A DNA stretch of 64,000 nucleotides from Clostridium manihotivorum (GCF_004015185.1 NZ_CP025746.1:372001-436000); one strand, 5' to 3'; counted from the first letter of the stretch, positions 38,611 through 48,783 are shown. Numbers and translations are program-made. Notes: generated from the letters alone by a model not told the origin.

Positions 38611-38909
38611 AATTTGTAGTAACAAACTATAGGTATTCTTTATGAAACTAAATGAATAAATGTTCTATAATACCGTATTACGGGGAGCATTAGTCATGTA
38701 TACATTAGTAGTTTAAGTTGGATACCTGTATTATATAATTAATAAAACAATCAACTATGTAGTAGCTTTGTATTCATATAATATAGCTATTTAATAACTT
38801 TGTTTAAAATAAGCCATTAATTACTTTTGTAATTAATGGCTTTTTATGGTATTGTATTTAGTAGTATTATTTTTATCTTTGAGGTGAAACGTAATGCTAT
38901 TTATAAATC
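38611..38909. repeat. Intergenic copy of the inverted-end repeat
   Basis: Positions 38627-38735 match the dispersed inverted-end repeat, with ATAGGTATTC on the left and GTATACATTAGTAGTTTAAG then GGATACCTGTA on the right. A terminator-like hairpin, GCCATTAATTAC with GTAATTAATGGC followed by TTTTTAT, is at about 38813-38846. No gene is seen. Confidence 0.6.
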
Positions 38910-39002
38910 AAAATACATCACTACCGTTTAATCTTTGATTAAAATTTCCATTGACAATTTTAATATGGATATAAGTTGTCTAATTACCATAAGTTTAGAC
39001 GT

Positions 39003-39074
39003 GAAAGTAGCCAGTAACCTTTGATTTAATGTAATCACCACAAAACAACAAACCAAAGGAGGTTACTGGCTACG
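39003..39074 (+). other. Stem sequestering the transposase ribosome binding site
   Basis: GTAGCCAGTAACC (about 39007-39019) and GGTTACTGGCTAC (about 39061-39073) are perfect inverted repeats. The second arm overlaps the spacer between the AGGAGG site and the GTG start. RNA entering from the host would fold and hide the start, whereas the element's own transcript could begin inside the loop. The sister copy has the same arrangement near 40681-40750. Confidence 0.7.
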
Positions 39075-39398
39075 TGGTTGATTATATCAAATTATTCGAT
39101 AAAATTATAGAGCTTATTAATTGGAATACATTGAAACATTCAGTAGTTAAACTTAATACTGACAATAAAGTTTCTAAATTCTTCACTACAGGACATTTAA
39201 AATCAATGATTTACTATCATTTATGTCAAAAAGATAGTTTAAGAGACTTAAGCTCTAGTATAGGAATGTCTAAAAATTTAAAACCAATCGTCGCAAGCGT
39301 TAGCTTGAGCACCTTGTCGTATCATAATAATAGACGAAGTTATGAAGTGTTTTTACCAGTTTTAACTGAACTTATCAATAAAGCTTTAAATATAGGTT
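39074..39398 (+). pseudogene. Outer IS4-type transposase, N-terminal part
   Basis: The GTG start after AAAGGAGG opens the DUF4372 N-terminal domain (VDYIKLFDKIIELINW). The frame is cut at codon 109 by insertion of the sister element. Joined directly to 40849-41660 it would give 378 residues with no other lesion, so this copy was intact until the second insertion. Confidence 0.9.
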
Positions 39399-40839
39399 CA
39401 CTTTTGTTTAATCATTAAGTAATATTTCCATTGACTTTTTAAAAAAGGTCTTATTCGATAGTCAGGAATATAATTCCAGTAAAAACATACGTAGGCTCAG
39501 AATTTTTCAATGTAAATTTTAAAAAAAACTATATTTTAGTTTCATATTTAGGAGCTATTAAAAATATCAGACCATTTAAATTTGCTTGCTTCGTAAATTT
39601 CAAAGAAATTATTTTTTATAGCTCTCTTAATATTAATTAGTGAAATTTTTATTTCAACTAATTTCTCTATAATCTTAAATATAGCAAAAGTCATAATTCC
39701 AGTAATTATCTGAATCATTATTGCATTAAGTGAGCGACCTATAAAGGTTTTAAATTTTAGATTTTGCTTTATCCACTTGAAGAAAATTTCTATTTCCCAG
39801 CGTTTTTTTATAAAGCCGGGCTATTTCTTCACTAAAGAGTTCATCAATGTTTGTTATGAATGTTAACTCTTTACCAGTTTTGTCTAAGATTTTTATAAGG
39901 CGATAAGTCTCTTTGGTCTGATAAGTGTATAGAGATCCTAACTTTACTACCTTGTCGCATAATATTTGAGTTCCTAAATCCAAAAGTCTGTTATCACTAC
40001 GGCTTATCCTTAAGTCTTTGACTTCAGTTACTACTGCATTATCCTTTAATCTAGTTACAAAGTATTTTTCATCTCTTGTATATTGGTCAAATTTTTTATA
40101 ATCACTATATGCTTTGTCAAATACATAGATACAGTGCTTCGTATCCATCAAGGAATCCATTGTAGTCTTGTCGTGTTCGACAGCATTTGTTACAACAAAT
40201 GCATCCGGAAACCATTATTTAAATCAAACCTTGTATGAATTTTTACACCTGCTTTAGTAGATCTAAATAGTGCCCAGTGATAAAGATTTAAACTCATGCT
40301 TATGGTGGTTGAATCTATTAGCTTGACAGGTCCGAAACGTTTTAACGATTCGTTTACTGAGCCTATATTTACAGCTTTATTAATAAGTTCAGTTAAAATT
40401 GGTAAAAACACTTCAAAATTTCTTTTGTTATTGTGATGTGATAAGGTACCCAAACTAACACTTACGATGATTGTTTTCAATTTCTTAGACATACAAATAC
40501 CAGAACTTAGATCCCTTAAATTATCTTTTTGGAGTATATGATAGTAAATCATTGATTTTAAATGTTCTTTTGTGAAAAACTTAGAAACTTTATTGTCAGT
40601 ATTTAGTTTAAATACTGAATATTTCAGTGTATCCCAATTGATAAACTCTATAATTTTATCGAATAATTTGATATAATCAACCACGTAGCCAGTAACCTCC
40701 TTTGGGTTTATTGTTTTTTGGTGATTACATTAAATCAAAGGTTACTGGCTATTTCACGTCTAAATTTATGGTAATTAGACAACTTATAACCATATTAAAA
40801 TTGTCAATGGAAAGTTTAATCAAAGATTAAACGGTAGTG
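39399..40839. mobile_element. IS4-family (DUF4372-type) element, nested inner copy
   Basis: A complete 1441-bp sister of the outer element in inverted orientation. It is flanked by the 9-bp target duplication ATATAGGTT at 39390-39398 and 40840-40848. The ends are CACTTTTGTTTAATC on one side and the inverted CACTACCGTTTAATC on the other. Confidence 0.9.
39750..40684 (-). pseudogene. Inner IS4-type transposase with two frameshifts
   Basis: The inner transposase starts at 40684 (GTG, MVDYIKLFDKIIEFINW). Compared with the outer copy it has lost one base near 40196 (GGTTTCCGG against GGTATTCCGG) and gained one A near 39812 (seven A against six), so its protein is cut into three frames. The DDE residues (LIDSTTIS and the Glu-bearing EIEIFFKW block) are therefore not in one product. 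With the outer copy interrupted, neither element can make a full transposase here. Confidence 0.88.
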
Positions 40840-40848
40840 ATATAGGTT

Positions 40849-41660
40849 CAGTAAATGAATCATTAAAACGCTTTGGATCTATCAAACTAATAGACTCTAC
40901 CACAATAAGTATGAGCCTAAATCTTTATCAATGGGCACTATTTAGATCTACCAAAGCAGGTGTAAAAATTCATACAAGGTTTGACCTGAACAAGGGTATT
41001 CCGGATGCATTTGTAGTAACAAATGCTGCCTCGCATGACAAAACTGTAATGGATTCCTTAGTAGATACAAAGCATTGCATCTATGTGTTTGACAAAGCTT
41101 ACAACGATTATGTTAAGTTTGATCAATATACAAAAGATGAAAAGTACTTTGTAACTAGATTAAAGGATAACGCAGTAGTAACTGAAATCAAAGACTTAAG
41201 AATAAGTCGAAGTGATAACAGACTTTTGGATTTAGGTACTCAAATATTATGCGACAAAGTAGTAAAATTAGGATCTGTATACACTTATCAAACTAAAGAG
41301 ACTTATCGACTTATAAAGATTTTAGACAAAACTGGTAAGGTATTAACCTTCATAACAAACATTGATGAACTCTTTAGTGAAGAAATAGCCTGGCTTTATA
41401 AAAAACGCTGGGAAATAGAAATTTTCTTCAAGTGGATAAAGCAAAATCTAAAATTTAAAACCTTTATAGGTCACTCACTAAATGCAATAATGATTCAGAT
41501 AATCACTGGAATTATGACTTTTTCTATCTTTAAAATTATAGAAACATCAATTCAAATAAAAACTTCACTAATTGATATCAAGAGAGCTATTGAGAATAAT
41601 CTCTTTGAGATTTACGAAGCCCATGAGTTTAAGTGGCTTGATATTTTTAATAGCTCCTAA
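40849..41660 (+). pseudogene. Outer IS4-type transposase, C-terminal part
   Basis: The continuation of the outer transposase after the nested insertion. It carries the catalytic segments IKLIDSTTIS, VFDKAYNDY and WLYKKRWEIEIFFKWIKQ. It has no start codon of its own with a ribosome binding site, so it is silent unless the nested element excises. Confidence 0.9.
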
Positions 41661-41869
41661 ATTACAAAAATAAAATATATTGTTTTAAAAATTCACAATA
41701 AAAATTCTGAATCCCCGCTTAAATTTGTTGGAAGAACATTCCAAAAAAACAAAATATGATGATTTTTTAAAAAGTCAATGGAAATATTGTTTAATAATTA
41801 AACAGTAGTGAAAATACATATATATTAAAAAAAGCAATTAATTTAATAATAACTTTGGAGGTAAGCTAA

Positions 41870-42112
41870 GTGTTAGTATTTTTCTCTATTATGCTTATTG
41901 TGTTATTTATAGGCTTAGGTCTTACGATATCATCAACAATACTTCTTATATTATGCAATTTATACAAGAAAAAAACGGGAAAAAAAGCCCATATAGCAAT
42001 CCGTATAATTTTGATCATTGTATTATTAGTTGGAGCTGCAGCATTTATTGTTCCTACAGTATTTTTGCTTTCATGTTGGTACGACGCACCAAAAATGCAA
42101 CATTTGAAGTGA
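41870..42112 (+). CDS. Small two-helix membrane protein
   Basis: An 80-residue protein with two long hydrophobic helices (about 2-28 and 44-70), a basic KKKTGKKAH turn between them and a short polar tail. The GTG start has a GGAGGT ribosome binding site with 6-base spacing, which supports real translation. I do not recognise the family. It lies just right of the nested insertion sequences and before a broken kinase gene. Confidence 0.6.
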   Translation: MLVFFSIMLIVLFIGLGLTISSTILLILCNLYKKKTGKKAHIAIRIILIIVLLVGAAAFIVPTVFLLSCWYDAPKMQHLK

Positions 42113-42152
42113 TATTTCTATAAGAAAATAAGTAAAAACCTATATATAACTA

Positions 42153-42830
42153 TTAATCAATCAAAGACAGAAATATACTTATAGTAGTTCCTGCAGATAC
42201 TTCGCTATTTATCTTTACTCCATAGTCACTTCCATAAAGAAGTTTTATTCTATCATCCACATTCTTTATTCCAATGCCAGTAAAATGTTTATGCTTAGAG
42301 GTGGTAGAGGAATAAAGCTTTGACAGTTGTTCCTCATCCATACCAGCGCCATTATCCACTATCTCGCAGAATAACTTCCCATACTTTTCTGATATAAATA
42401 CATGTATTCTTCCAGCTTCATCTCCATATCTGGTTTCGTTTATGAAAACATAGTTTTTTAGATTATCTATCTCTTGCTCCACTGTTATTGTTTCACTGGT
42501 TTCGTTTATGGTGTTTTGAAGAAGTGATATAAAAGCGTTTATGGTGTTGCTTGCCTTTTCCTTATCTCCTTTTAAAACCAGCCACTTTATAGATGCCAGA
42601 GTATTATAGATAAAGTGAGGATTTATCTGTATTTGAAGTGCTGATAGTGCTGATTTTCTTTGATTTTCCTTGGCTATGAGAAGTTTTTCTAAATAGTCGT
42701 TTAAGCCGTCTAGCATGTACTTCGATAAAACTGTATAATTTTTCCCATCAGAATTTATATTTTTATACTTTAGATTATTTTTGCTTATTTCTGTTGCTAT
42801 GGCTTTGAAATAAATAAAAACAAATCTAGA
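42153..42830 (-). pseudogene. Truncated LytS/YesM-type sensor histidine kinase
   Basis: Only the C-terminal part of a YesM-family sugar-sensing kinase remains: the His kinase motif ALQIQINPHFIYNTLASIKW, then the HATPase landmarks VDNGAGM and FTGIGIKNVDDRI. The frame continues upstream of the first ATG (42716) to about 42830 without a start, where it runs into the truncated permease on the other strand. The membrane and sensor domains are gone, as is the usual AraC-type partner regulator. A deletion most likely fused this remnant to the permease remnant. An internal start at 42716 could give a soluble 187-residue kinase domain. Confidence 0.8.
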
Positions 42831-43349
42831 GATAGGATTCTTGGAATTCTCTTGCTATCTATGCTGGTTGCTTTTGCAGCGCTTATGATACCCTTATTCA
42901 AGATGTTCAGCTCCTTCAAGGTGGTAGGCCTTAACACTACTGCTTCAGTAATAATACCAAGCTTATCCACTGCCTTTCTAGTATTTTTCTTTAGACAGAA
43001 TACTAAGTCCTTTGCAAAGGAGCTTTTGGAAGCAGGCCGTATAGATGGATTGGATGAGCTTAGAGTTTTCACTAAGATTTATTTTCCAACCATGAAGTCC
43101 TCTTACGCAGCAGCGGCTATCATAACTTTTATGGGAAGCTGGAACAACTATATGTGGCCTCTAATAGCCTTACAAAGTCCTCAAAAAAGAACTGTTCCAC
43201 TTATAATTTCAACCATGAGTTCATCTTATACCCCTGATTATGGCATGATAATGGCAGGAATAGTGATAGCCACCATACCAACGGCTTTGGTATTCTTCCT
43301 CATGCAGAAGCAGTTTGTTGGTGGAATGCTTGGCTCTGTAAAAGGTTGA
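42822..43349 (+). pseudogene. Truncated sugar ABC transporter permease (MalG type)
   Basis: The C-terminal two thirds of a carbohydrate ABC permease of the MalG/LacG group. The coupling EAA loop is intact (ELLEAGRIDGLDELRVFTKIYFPTMK), followed by TM segments and a typical end, QKQFVGGMLGSVKG. About 100 N-terminal residues, including the first helices, are missing. The frame begins without a proper start near 42822, at the junction with the kinase remnant on the opposite strand. The permease probably once served lactose or a related beta-galactoside, as lacZ lies 145 bp downstream. Confidence 0.8.
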
Positions 43350-43493
43350 TATATATTTTTCTAAATCTATTGAAAGTTTATTAAAACTATTGGAAAATAG
43401 AGTTATGTATACGATATCAAGTGATGCTTAAAAATTATTGTTGATTATAGTTTCAATATGATGCTTTAAATATTACAATGGAGGATTATTAAT

Positions 43494-46400
43494 ATGGATT
43501 TAAAAACACCTAGTATAGAATGGCTTTCTGATACCTCAATTTTTGCAGTAAACAGGGTTGAAGCTCATTCAGACCATAAGTATTATACAAAAGAAGACGA
43601 GCTGAATTCAGGAGATATGAGGCTTAGACAGAGCTTAAATGGTAACTGGAAGTTTAGTTTTGCTATAAACCCAAGTTCAAGGGTTAAAGACTTTTATAAA
43701 TTAGATTATGAATGTAATTGTTGGAAGGATATTGAGGTGCCTGGACACATACAACTTCAAGGCTACGACAAGCTTCAATATATCAATACTATGTATCCTT
43801 GGGATGGACATATTGAGCTTAGACCACCGGAAGTATCTGAAGAATACAATCCTGTAGGAAGCTATGTTAAGTACTTTCAATTAGACGAAGCATTAACTGG
43901 CGGTCCTTTATTTGTATCCTTTCAAGGTGTAGAAAGTGCCTTTTTCCTTTGGCTTAATGGAGAATTTATTGGCTATAGCGAAGATAGCTTTACTCCAGCA
44001 GAGTTTGACCTTACTCCTTATATAAAGAGTGGTGAAAACAAGCTTTCTGTAGAGGTTTATAAGAGATCTACAGGAAGCTGGTTAGAAGATCAGGACTTTT
44101 GGAGATTTTCAGGTATATTTAGGGAAGTATACTTATATACAGTACCTAAAACTCATGTACAAGACATATTTGTAAATACTAATCTTGATAAAGCCTATAA
44201 AAATGCTGTTTTGAAGGCAGAACTAAAGCTTAGTGGGCATATATCAGGTACTGCTGACTTGGAGCTTAAGGATAAAAGTGGAGTTACTGTAGCTAATTGT
44301 ACCAATATTAAGTTAGAGCCCAATATGCAAATATCCATGGATGTAACTGACGTAAAGCTTTGGAGTGCAGAAGATCCATATCTCTATACTCTTTATGTAA
44401 GCTTAAAGGATGAAGATAATCAAACTGTAGAGATAGTACCACAGAGCGTTGGTTTCAGAAGCTTTGAGCTGATAGATAAGGTAATGCATTTGAATGGCAA
44501 GCGAATAATCTTTAAAGGGATAAATCGTCACGAATTTAACTGTAGAAGAGGAAGAGCCATAACTAAAGAAGATATGCTATGGGATGTAAAGTTCTTAAAG
44601 CAAAGTAACATAAATGCAGTTAGAACTTCTCATTATCCAAATCAAAGCTATTGGTATGAGCTTTGTGATCAGTATGGGATTTACCTTATTGATGAAACCA
44701 ATCTTGAGACTCATGGTTCTTGGATGAAGATGGGACAGGTAATACCGGATTGGGTTATCCCTGATAGTAAGCCAGAATGGTTGGATATAGTACTTGATAG
44801 AGCAAAATCCATGGTAGAAAGAGATAAGAATCACCCTTCAATACTAATATGGTCTTGTGGAAACGAATCTTATGGAGGGGAAAATATCTATAAGATGTCT
44901 CAGTATTTTAGAGAAAGAGATGGTTCTAGGCTAGTACACTATGAAGGTATATTTCATGATAGAAGGTTCAATGCTACAAGCGATATGGAAAGCAGAATGT
45001 ATGCAAAGGTTCATGAGATAGAAGCTTATTTAAAAGACAATCCACAGAAGCCTTATATAAGCTGTGAATATATGCACGCCATGGGCAATTCATGTGGAGC
45101 AATGCACAAATATGTTGAGCTTGAAGATAAGTATAAGCTTTACCAAGGTGGCTTTATTTGGGACTATATAGATCAAGCAGTAGTAAGTAAAAATAGATTT
45201 GGTGAAGAATTCTTAGCCTATGGAGGAGATTTTGATGATAGAGCTACAGACTACAATTTCTGTGGTGATGGGATAATATATGCAGACAGAACTATATCTC
45301 CAAAGGTACAGGAAGTTAAAAAGCTTTACCAAAACATAAAGCTATATGCAGATGCAAAGGGAGTTAGGGTAAAGAATGAAAATCTGTTTATAGATACCTC
45401 AGATTACTTTTTAGAATATATACTATATCTTAATGGAGTAGAGCAGTATAAGAATAAGCTAGAGGTAATGGTTAAGGCTGGTGAAGAAGCTTATTGTAGC
45501 CTTGACCTTCCTAAGCTAGAACAGGCTGGAGAATATTCTTTAGACGTAGCCTTAAAGCTTAAAGTATCAAAGCTTTGGGCAGAAAAAGGTCATGAAGTAG
45601 CTTTTGATCAGTATATATATCCTGTTAAGAAAGAAAAAAGCTCAAAGGAGCTTAATAAGATTAAAGTTATACATGGAGATGTAAATATAGGTGTTAAGAA
45701 CAGAGACTTTAGTGTATTATTCTCAAAGCAGGAAGGTGGCATTGTATCTCTAAGATATAATGGGAAAGAGATGATAACTAGAACTCCAATGCCTATATAT
45801 TGGAGAGCTACTACGGATAATGACAATGGAAACAGGCAAGGCTTTAGATGCGGCCAGTGGCTTCAAGCAAGCTTATTTCAAAGGTGCATGAAGGTTGAGG
45901 TCTTTGAAGAGGAATATAGTGTTAAGGTTGAATACACCTACAGTCTTCCGCTATCAGTGCCAACAGAGGTTAAAGTAGCCTATACTACCTATGAGGATGG
46001 TCAAATTAAAGTCAGCTGTAATTATAAAGGGGTAGAGGGACTTCCAGAAATGCCGATATTCGGTTTAGCCTTTAAGCTTTCTTCTGACTATGACAGCTTC
46101 ACCTTCTACGGTATGGGCCCTGAGGAAAATTATATCGATAGGGTAAAAGGAGCTAGACTTGGTATATTTGATAAGCGTGTTTTAGACAATATTTCAAGAT
46201 ACCTAGTGCCTCAGGAAAGTGGTAATCACACTGGGGTAAGATGGGTTAGGCTTATAGACAAAAATGGCTTTGGCATTGAGTTCTTAGCAGAAGGAGAAAG
46301 CTTTGAGCTTGGAGTGTCGCCTTATACAGCCTTCGAACTTCAGAATGCCCTTCATTATCATGAGCTTCCAAGAACCAACTACACCGTTGTAACCATAGCT

Positions 46401-46517
46401 GGAAAGCAAATGGGTGTAGGTGGAGATGATAGCTGGGGAGCACCAGTTCATGAGGAATACTTAATTGATTCTTCAAAGGATATGAGCTTCCAGTTTCTTA
46501 TAAAAGCAGTTAAGTAA
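43494..46517 (+). CDS. lacZ: Beta-galactosidase, GH2
   Basis: A full-length 1007-residue LacZ-type GH2 enzyme that hydrolyses lactose and other beta-galactosides in the cytoplasm. Features: an N-terminal jelly-roll domain, GINRHEFN near 345, RTSHYPNQSYWYELCD, the acid/base Glu in WSCGNESYGG near 456, the nucleophile Glu in ISCEYMHAMGNS near 524, and a C-terminal domain starting near 740. GGAGG precedes the ATG. The upstream permease is truncated, so uptake must now depend on another transporter. A terminator-like hairpin is at 46648-46686. Confidence 0.96.
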   Translation: MDLKTPSIEWLSDTSIFAVNRVEAHSDHKYYTKEDELNSGDMRLRQSLNGNWKFSFAINPSSRVKDFYKLDYECNCWKDIEVPGHIQLQGYDKLQYINTMYPWDGHIELRPPEVSEEYNPVGSYVKYFQLDEALTGGPLFVSFQGVESAFFLWLNGEFIGYSEDSFTPAEFDLTPYIKSGENKLSVEVYKRSTGSWLEDQDFWRFSGIFREVYLYTVPKTHVQDIFVNTNLDKAYKNAVLKAELKLSGHISGTADLELKDKSGVTVANCTNIKLEPNMQISMDVTDVKLWSAEDPYLYTLYVSLKDEDNQTVEIVPQSVGFRSFELIDKVMHLNGKRIIFKGINRHEFNCRRGRAITKEDMLWDVKFLKQSNINAVRTSHYPNQSYWYELCDQYGIYLIDETNLETHGSWMKMGQVIPDWVIPDSKPEWLDIVLDRAKSMVERDKNHPSILIWSCGNESYGGENIYKMSQYFRERDGSRLVHYEGIFHDRRFNATSDMESRMYAKVHEIEAYLKDNPQKPYISCEYMHAMGNSCGAMHKYVELEDKYKLYQGGFIWDYIDQAVVSKNRFGEEFLAYGGDFDDRATDYNFCGDGIIYADRTISPKVQEVKKLYQNIKLYADAKGVRVKNENLFIDTSDYFLEYILYLNGVEQYKNKLEVMVKAGEEAYCSLDLPKLEQAGEYSLDVALKLKVSKLWAEKGHEVAFDQYIYPVKKEKSSKELNKIKVIHGDVNIGVKNRDFSVLFSKQEGGIVSLRYNGKEMITRTPMPIYWRATTDNDNGNRQGFRCGQWLQASLFQRCMKVEVFEEEYSVKVEYTYSLPLSVPTEVKVAYTTYEDGQIKVSCNYKGVEGLPEMPIFGLAFKLSSDYDSFTFYGMGPEENYIDRVKGARLGIFDKRVLDNISRYLVPQESGNHTGVRWVRLIDKNGFGIEFLAEGESFELGVSPYTAFELQNALHYHELPRTNYTVVTIAGKQMGVGGDDSWGAPVHEEYLIDSSKDMSFQFLIKAVK

Positions 46518-46837
46518 GGTGGGCTTAATAAAAATCTTATTTTAGTAGCTAGTTATATAGGGCATGCTGCAGGATTTATTAGCTTAAAGTAAAATGTTAA
46601 GGCAAATGTAGATGAGAATTTAAACTGAATTTTAAATAGCAAAAATAGAAAAGGAAGTGATGAGTCTTATGATTCAACGCTTCCTTTCTTAATATATAAA
46701 GACTAGTATAAAATTTTTTTGTTTTCATAGGATTATGTTCATATGATGCATAAAAAGTAAATTGGCTAGGACTAAAATACAAGTAGATAATTAGTTATAA
46801 ATGAAGTACTAGCGTTATGCTTAAAACTACCCAATCC
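46518..46837. other. Intergenic region with terminator-like hairpin
   Basis: Contains a hairpin at 46648-46686 (AGGAAGTG paired with CGCTTCCT, then TTTCTT), likely the end of the lacZ transcript. Nothing else is recognised. Confidence 0.55.
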
Positions 46838-47269
46838 TTAGCTTAAAGCAACTATTATAGCACCAACAGCTATAAGTGCTACACCAAAGCCATTCATCTT
46901 GCTTATCTTTTCTCCTAAGAACATAACTGCCAGTATGGTTGCAAGAACTACGCTGAACTTATCTATAGGTGCTACCTGAGACACCTTTCCATACTTTAAA
47001 GCTAGAAAATAAAATAGCCAAGAGAGAGCACCAGCTAAGCCGCTAAAGACAATAAAGGAAAAAGTCTTTTTATCAGAAATTATTTCTGGAATCTTGCTAA
47101 GCTTCCCTTGAAATACCACAACTAGAAAAAGAAAAGCAGCCATTATAATTGATCTTATAGCAGTAGCAGTATTTGCATCTACAGATTTTAGACCTATCTT
47201 ACCAAAGATAGCTACAAGTGCAGCAAATACAGCAGATAACATGGCAAAAACAAACCAAAGAGCATTCAT
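46838..47269 (-). CDS. EamA-family transporter, half-size
   Basis: A 143-residue membrane protein with five hydrophobic helices. One EamA (DMT) domain is visible, with the conserved GLAGALSWLFYFLALKYGKVSQVAPIDK region and a LGEKIS motif before the last helix. Most EamA proteins have two such domains; half-size members are thought to work as dimers. The substrate is unknown. The frame opens at 47278, but the second ATG at 47269 has better spacing from AGGGGATGG. Confidence 0.85.
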   Translation of the reverse strand: MNALWFVFAMLSAVFAALVAIFGKIGLKSVDANTATAIRSIIMAAFLFLVVVFQGKLSKIPEIISDKKTFSFIVFSGLAGALSWLFYFLALKYGKVSQVAPIDKFSVVLATILAVMFLGEKISKMNGFGVALIAVGAIIVALS

Positions 47270-47528
47270 TAAATCCATCCCCTTATATAATTATAATACC
47301 TACTTAATTATAACTCTTATTACTCTAGAGCTTAGAATTTTAATGAAATTTTAATAAAAATTTTAGTGTTTTCTAATGTAAGAAAACTAGTATTAGTTTT
47401 ATAGAGTAAAAGTGATTAAAGATATTGTTCTTAGGTTAAAAAGGTTATCTTAAAGATACTCTACGGGCACATTTTATATAGACTGCTTAATTTGGACAAT
47501 ATCAAATTATAATAGGAGGTATAAAGGT

Positions 47529-47981
47529 ATGAAGGAATTTATATCAAAACTAAGAGAAAAGCTAACAAAAAACAATAAGAAGACAGCACGAATTGCAGCT
47601 ATAGTTGTGGCGGTGATTTTTGTTATAACGGTAACGGTATTTTCAATAATATATTTTAGAGCAAAAGCAAATATAAAGTATAGCCAAGATCAATTAGAAA
47701 AGATAGCTTTAACCAAGGTTAAGGGTGAAGTTGTAGGCGTTAATAGGGAGCTAAACTTTAAAAAGGACAGTTTTGATTATGACTTTAAGATTAAAACTCC
47801 TAATAATGTGTTGAGAGACGTAAAGATGGACTCAGAGTATGGAGTTATATTGAACTCTAAAGGTAACATTAAAAAACAGACTAAAAAGAATAATACAAAC
47901 AAAGTTAGAAAAAACAATAAAAATAAACAGAGCAAAAATGAGGATAATAAAAATGAGGACAATAATAGCAATCAGGAGTAA
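47529..47981 (+). CDS. Membrane-anchored PepSY-like protein
   Basis: A 150-residue protein with a basic cytoplasmic start, one transmembrane helix (about 23-45) and an extracellular PepSY-like segment (about 55-105; IALTKVKGEVVGVNREL, then FDYDFKIKTP). The last 45 residues are almost only Lys, Asn, Glu, Asp and Gln, a disordered charged tail. PepSY proteins often sit next to two-component systems and are thought to affect sensing or protease activity at the surface. Here an OmpR-type regulator and a kinase follow directly. The ATG has an AGGAGG ribosome binding site. Confidence 0.75.
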   Translation: MKEFISKLREKLTKNNKKTARIAAIVVAVIFVITVTVFSIIYFRAKANIKYSQDQLEKIALTKVKGEVVGVNRELNFKKDSFDYDFKIKTPNNVLRDVKMDSEYGVILNSKGNIKKQTKKNNTNKVRKNNKNKQSKNEDNKNEDNNSNQE

Positions 47982-48101
47982 AATTGTTATATATTGAAAA
48001 CTTGCCATGTTTATAAGCATGCTTTTGACATTAAGAAATTAATATAGCAGTGCTTTATGCGGTTAAGTAAAGAATTTTAGATGTATAACGGAGATGGTAC
48101 G

Positions 48102-48782
48102 TTGAAGGATTTAAAGATACTTTTAGTAGAAGATGAAAAACAAATGTCTATGTTCATTGAGATGGAGCTTACACATGAAGGCTATAAAGTTGATACAGCC
48201 TATGATGGAAGAGAAGGCTTAAGTAAGATAGAAAAGAATAGCTATGATTTAATATTGCTAGATATCATGATTCCAGGCATCAATGGCATTGAGGTATGTA
48301 GAAGAACCAGACAGTTTTCAGAGGTTCCAATAATAATGCTTACGGCAAAGGGAGAAGTTTCGGACAAGGTTTTGGGGCTAGATGTAGGGGCAAATGATTA
48401 TCTTACTAAGCCTTTTGCCATAGAAGAGCTTTTGGCAAGGATTAGAGCTCATACTAGAGGAAATACTATAATAAATAAAAGTGATAAGCTTATGATAGAA
48501 GATGTTGTTATGGATAGAAAAGCTCATCAAGTTTGGAGAAGTGGTCAAGAAATTGAGCTTACAAAAAAAGAGTATGAGCTGTTAGAAATGCTGATTTTAA
48601 ACAAAAATATAGTTTTGACCAGAGAAAAGTTGATAGGCAGTATATGGGGATATGATTATGTTGGCGACACCAATGTAGTAGATGTATTCATAAGATATTT
48701 GAGAAGCAAGATCGATGAAGGTTTTGAACATAAGCTTATAACGACTATAAGAGGCGTAGGCTATGTGATTAAAGGTGACTAG
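48102..48782 (+). CDS. OmpR-family response regulator
   Basis: A receiver plus winged-helix regulator of about 226 residues. EDE near 9-11, the phosphoacceptor Asp in LLDIMIPG near 52, KPF near 101, and a DNA-binding domain ending in RGVGYVI are visible. The frame opens at ATG 48081 without a ribosome binding site. The TTG at 48102 is preferred: GGAG lies 8 bases before it and the protein then starts MKDLKILLVED. The kinase gene begins two bases after its stop codon, so the two form one operon, probably with the PepSY gene upstream. Confidence 0.92.
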   Translation: MKDLKILLVEDEKQMSMFIEMELTHEGYKVDTAYDGREGLSKIEKNSYDLILLDIMIPGINGIEVCRRTRQFSEVPIIMLTAKGEVSDKVLGLDVGANDYLTKPFAIEELLARIRAHTRGNTIINKSDKLMIEDVVMDRKAHQVWRSGQEIELTKKEYELLEMLILNKNIVLTREKLIGSIWGYDYVGDTNVVDVFIRYLRSKIDEGFEHKLITTIRGVGYVIKGD

Positions 48783-48783
48783 T

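Larger units (their letters stand above)
38910..41819. mobile_element. IS4-family (DUF4372-type) element, outer copy, with target duplication
   Basis: The outer element runs from 38919 to 41810, with ends CACTACCGTTTAATC and, inverted, CACTACTGTTTAATT. It is flanked by the exact 9-bp target duplication AAAATACAT at 38910-38918 and 41811-41819. Without the nested copy and one target duplicate it is 1442 bp. A sister copy (39399-40839) is inserted inside its transposase gene in the opposite direction. Confidence 0.9.
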
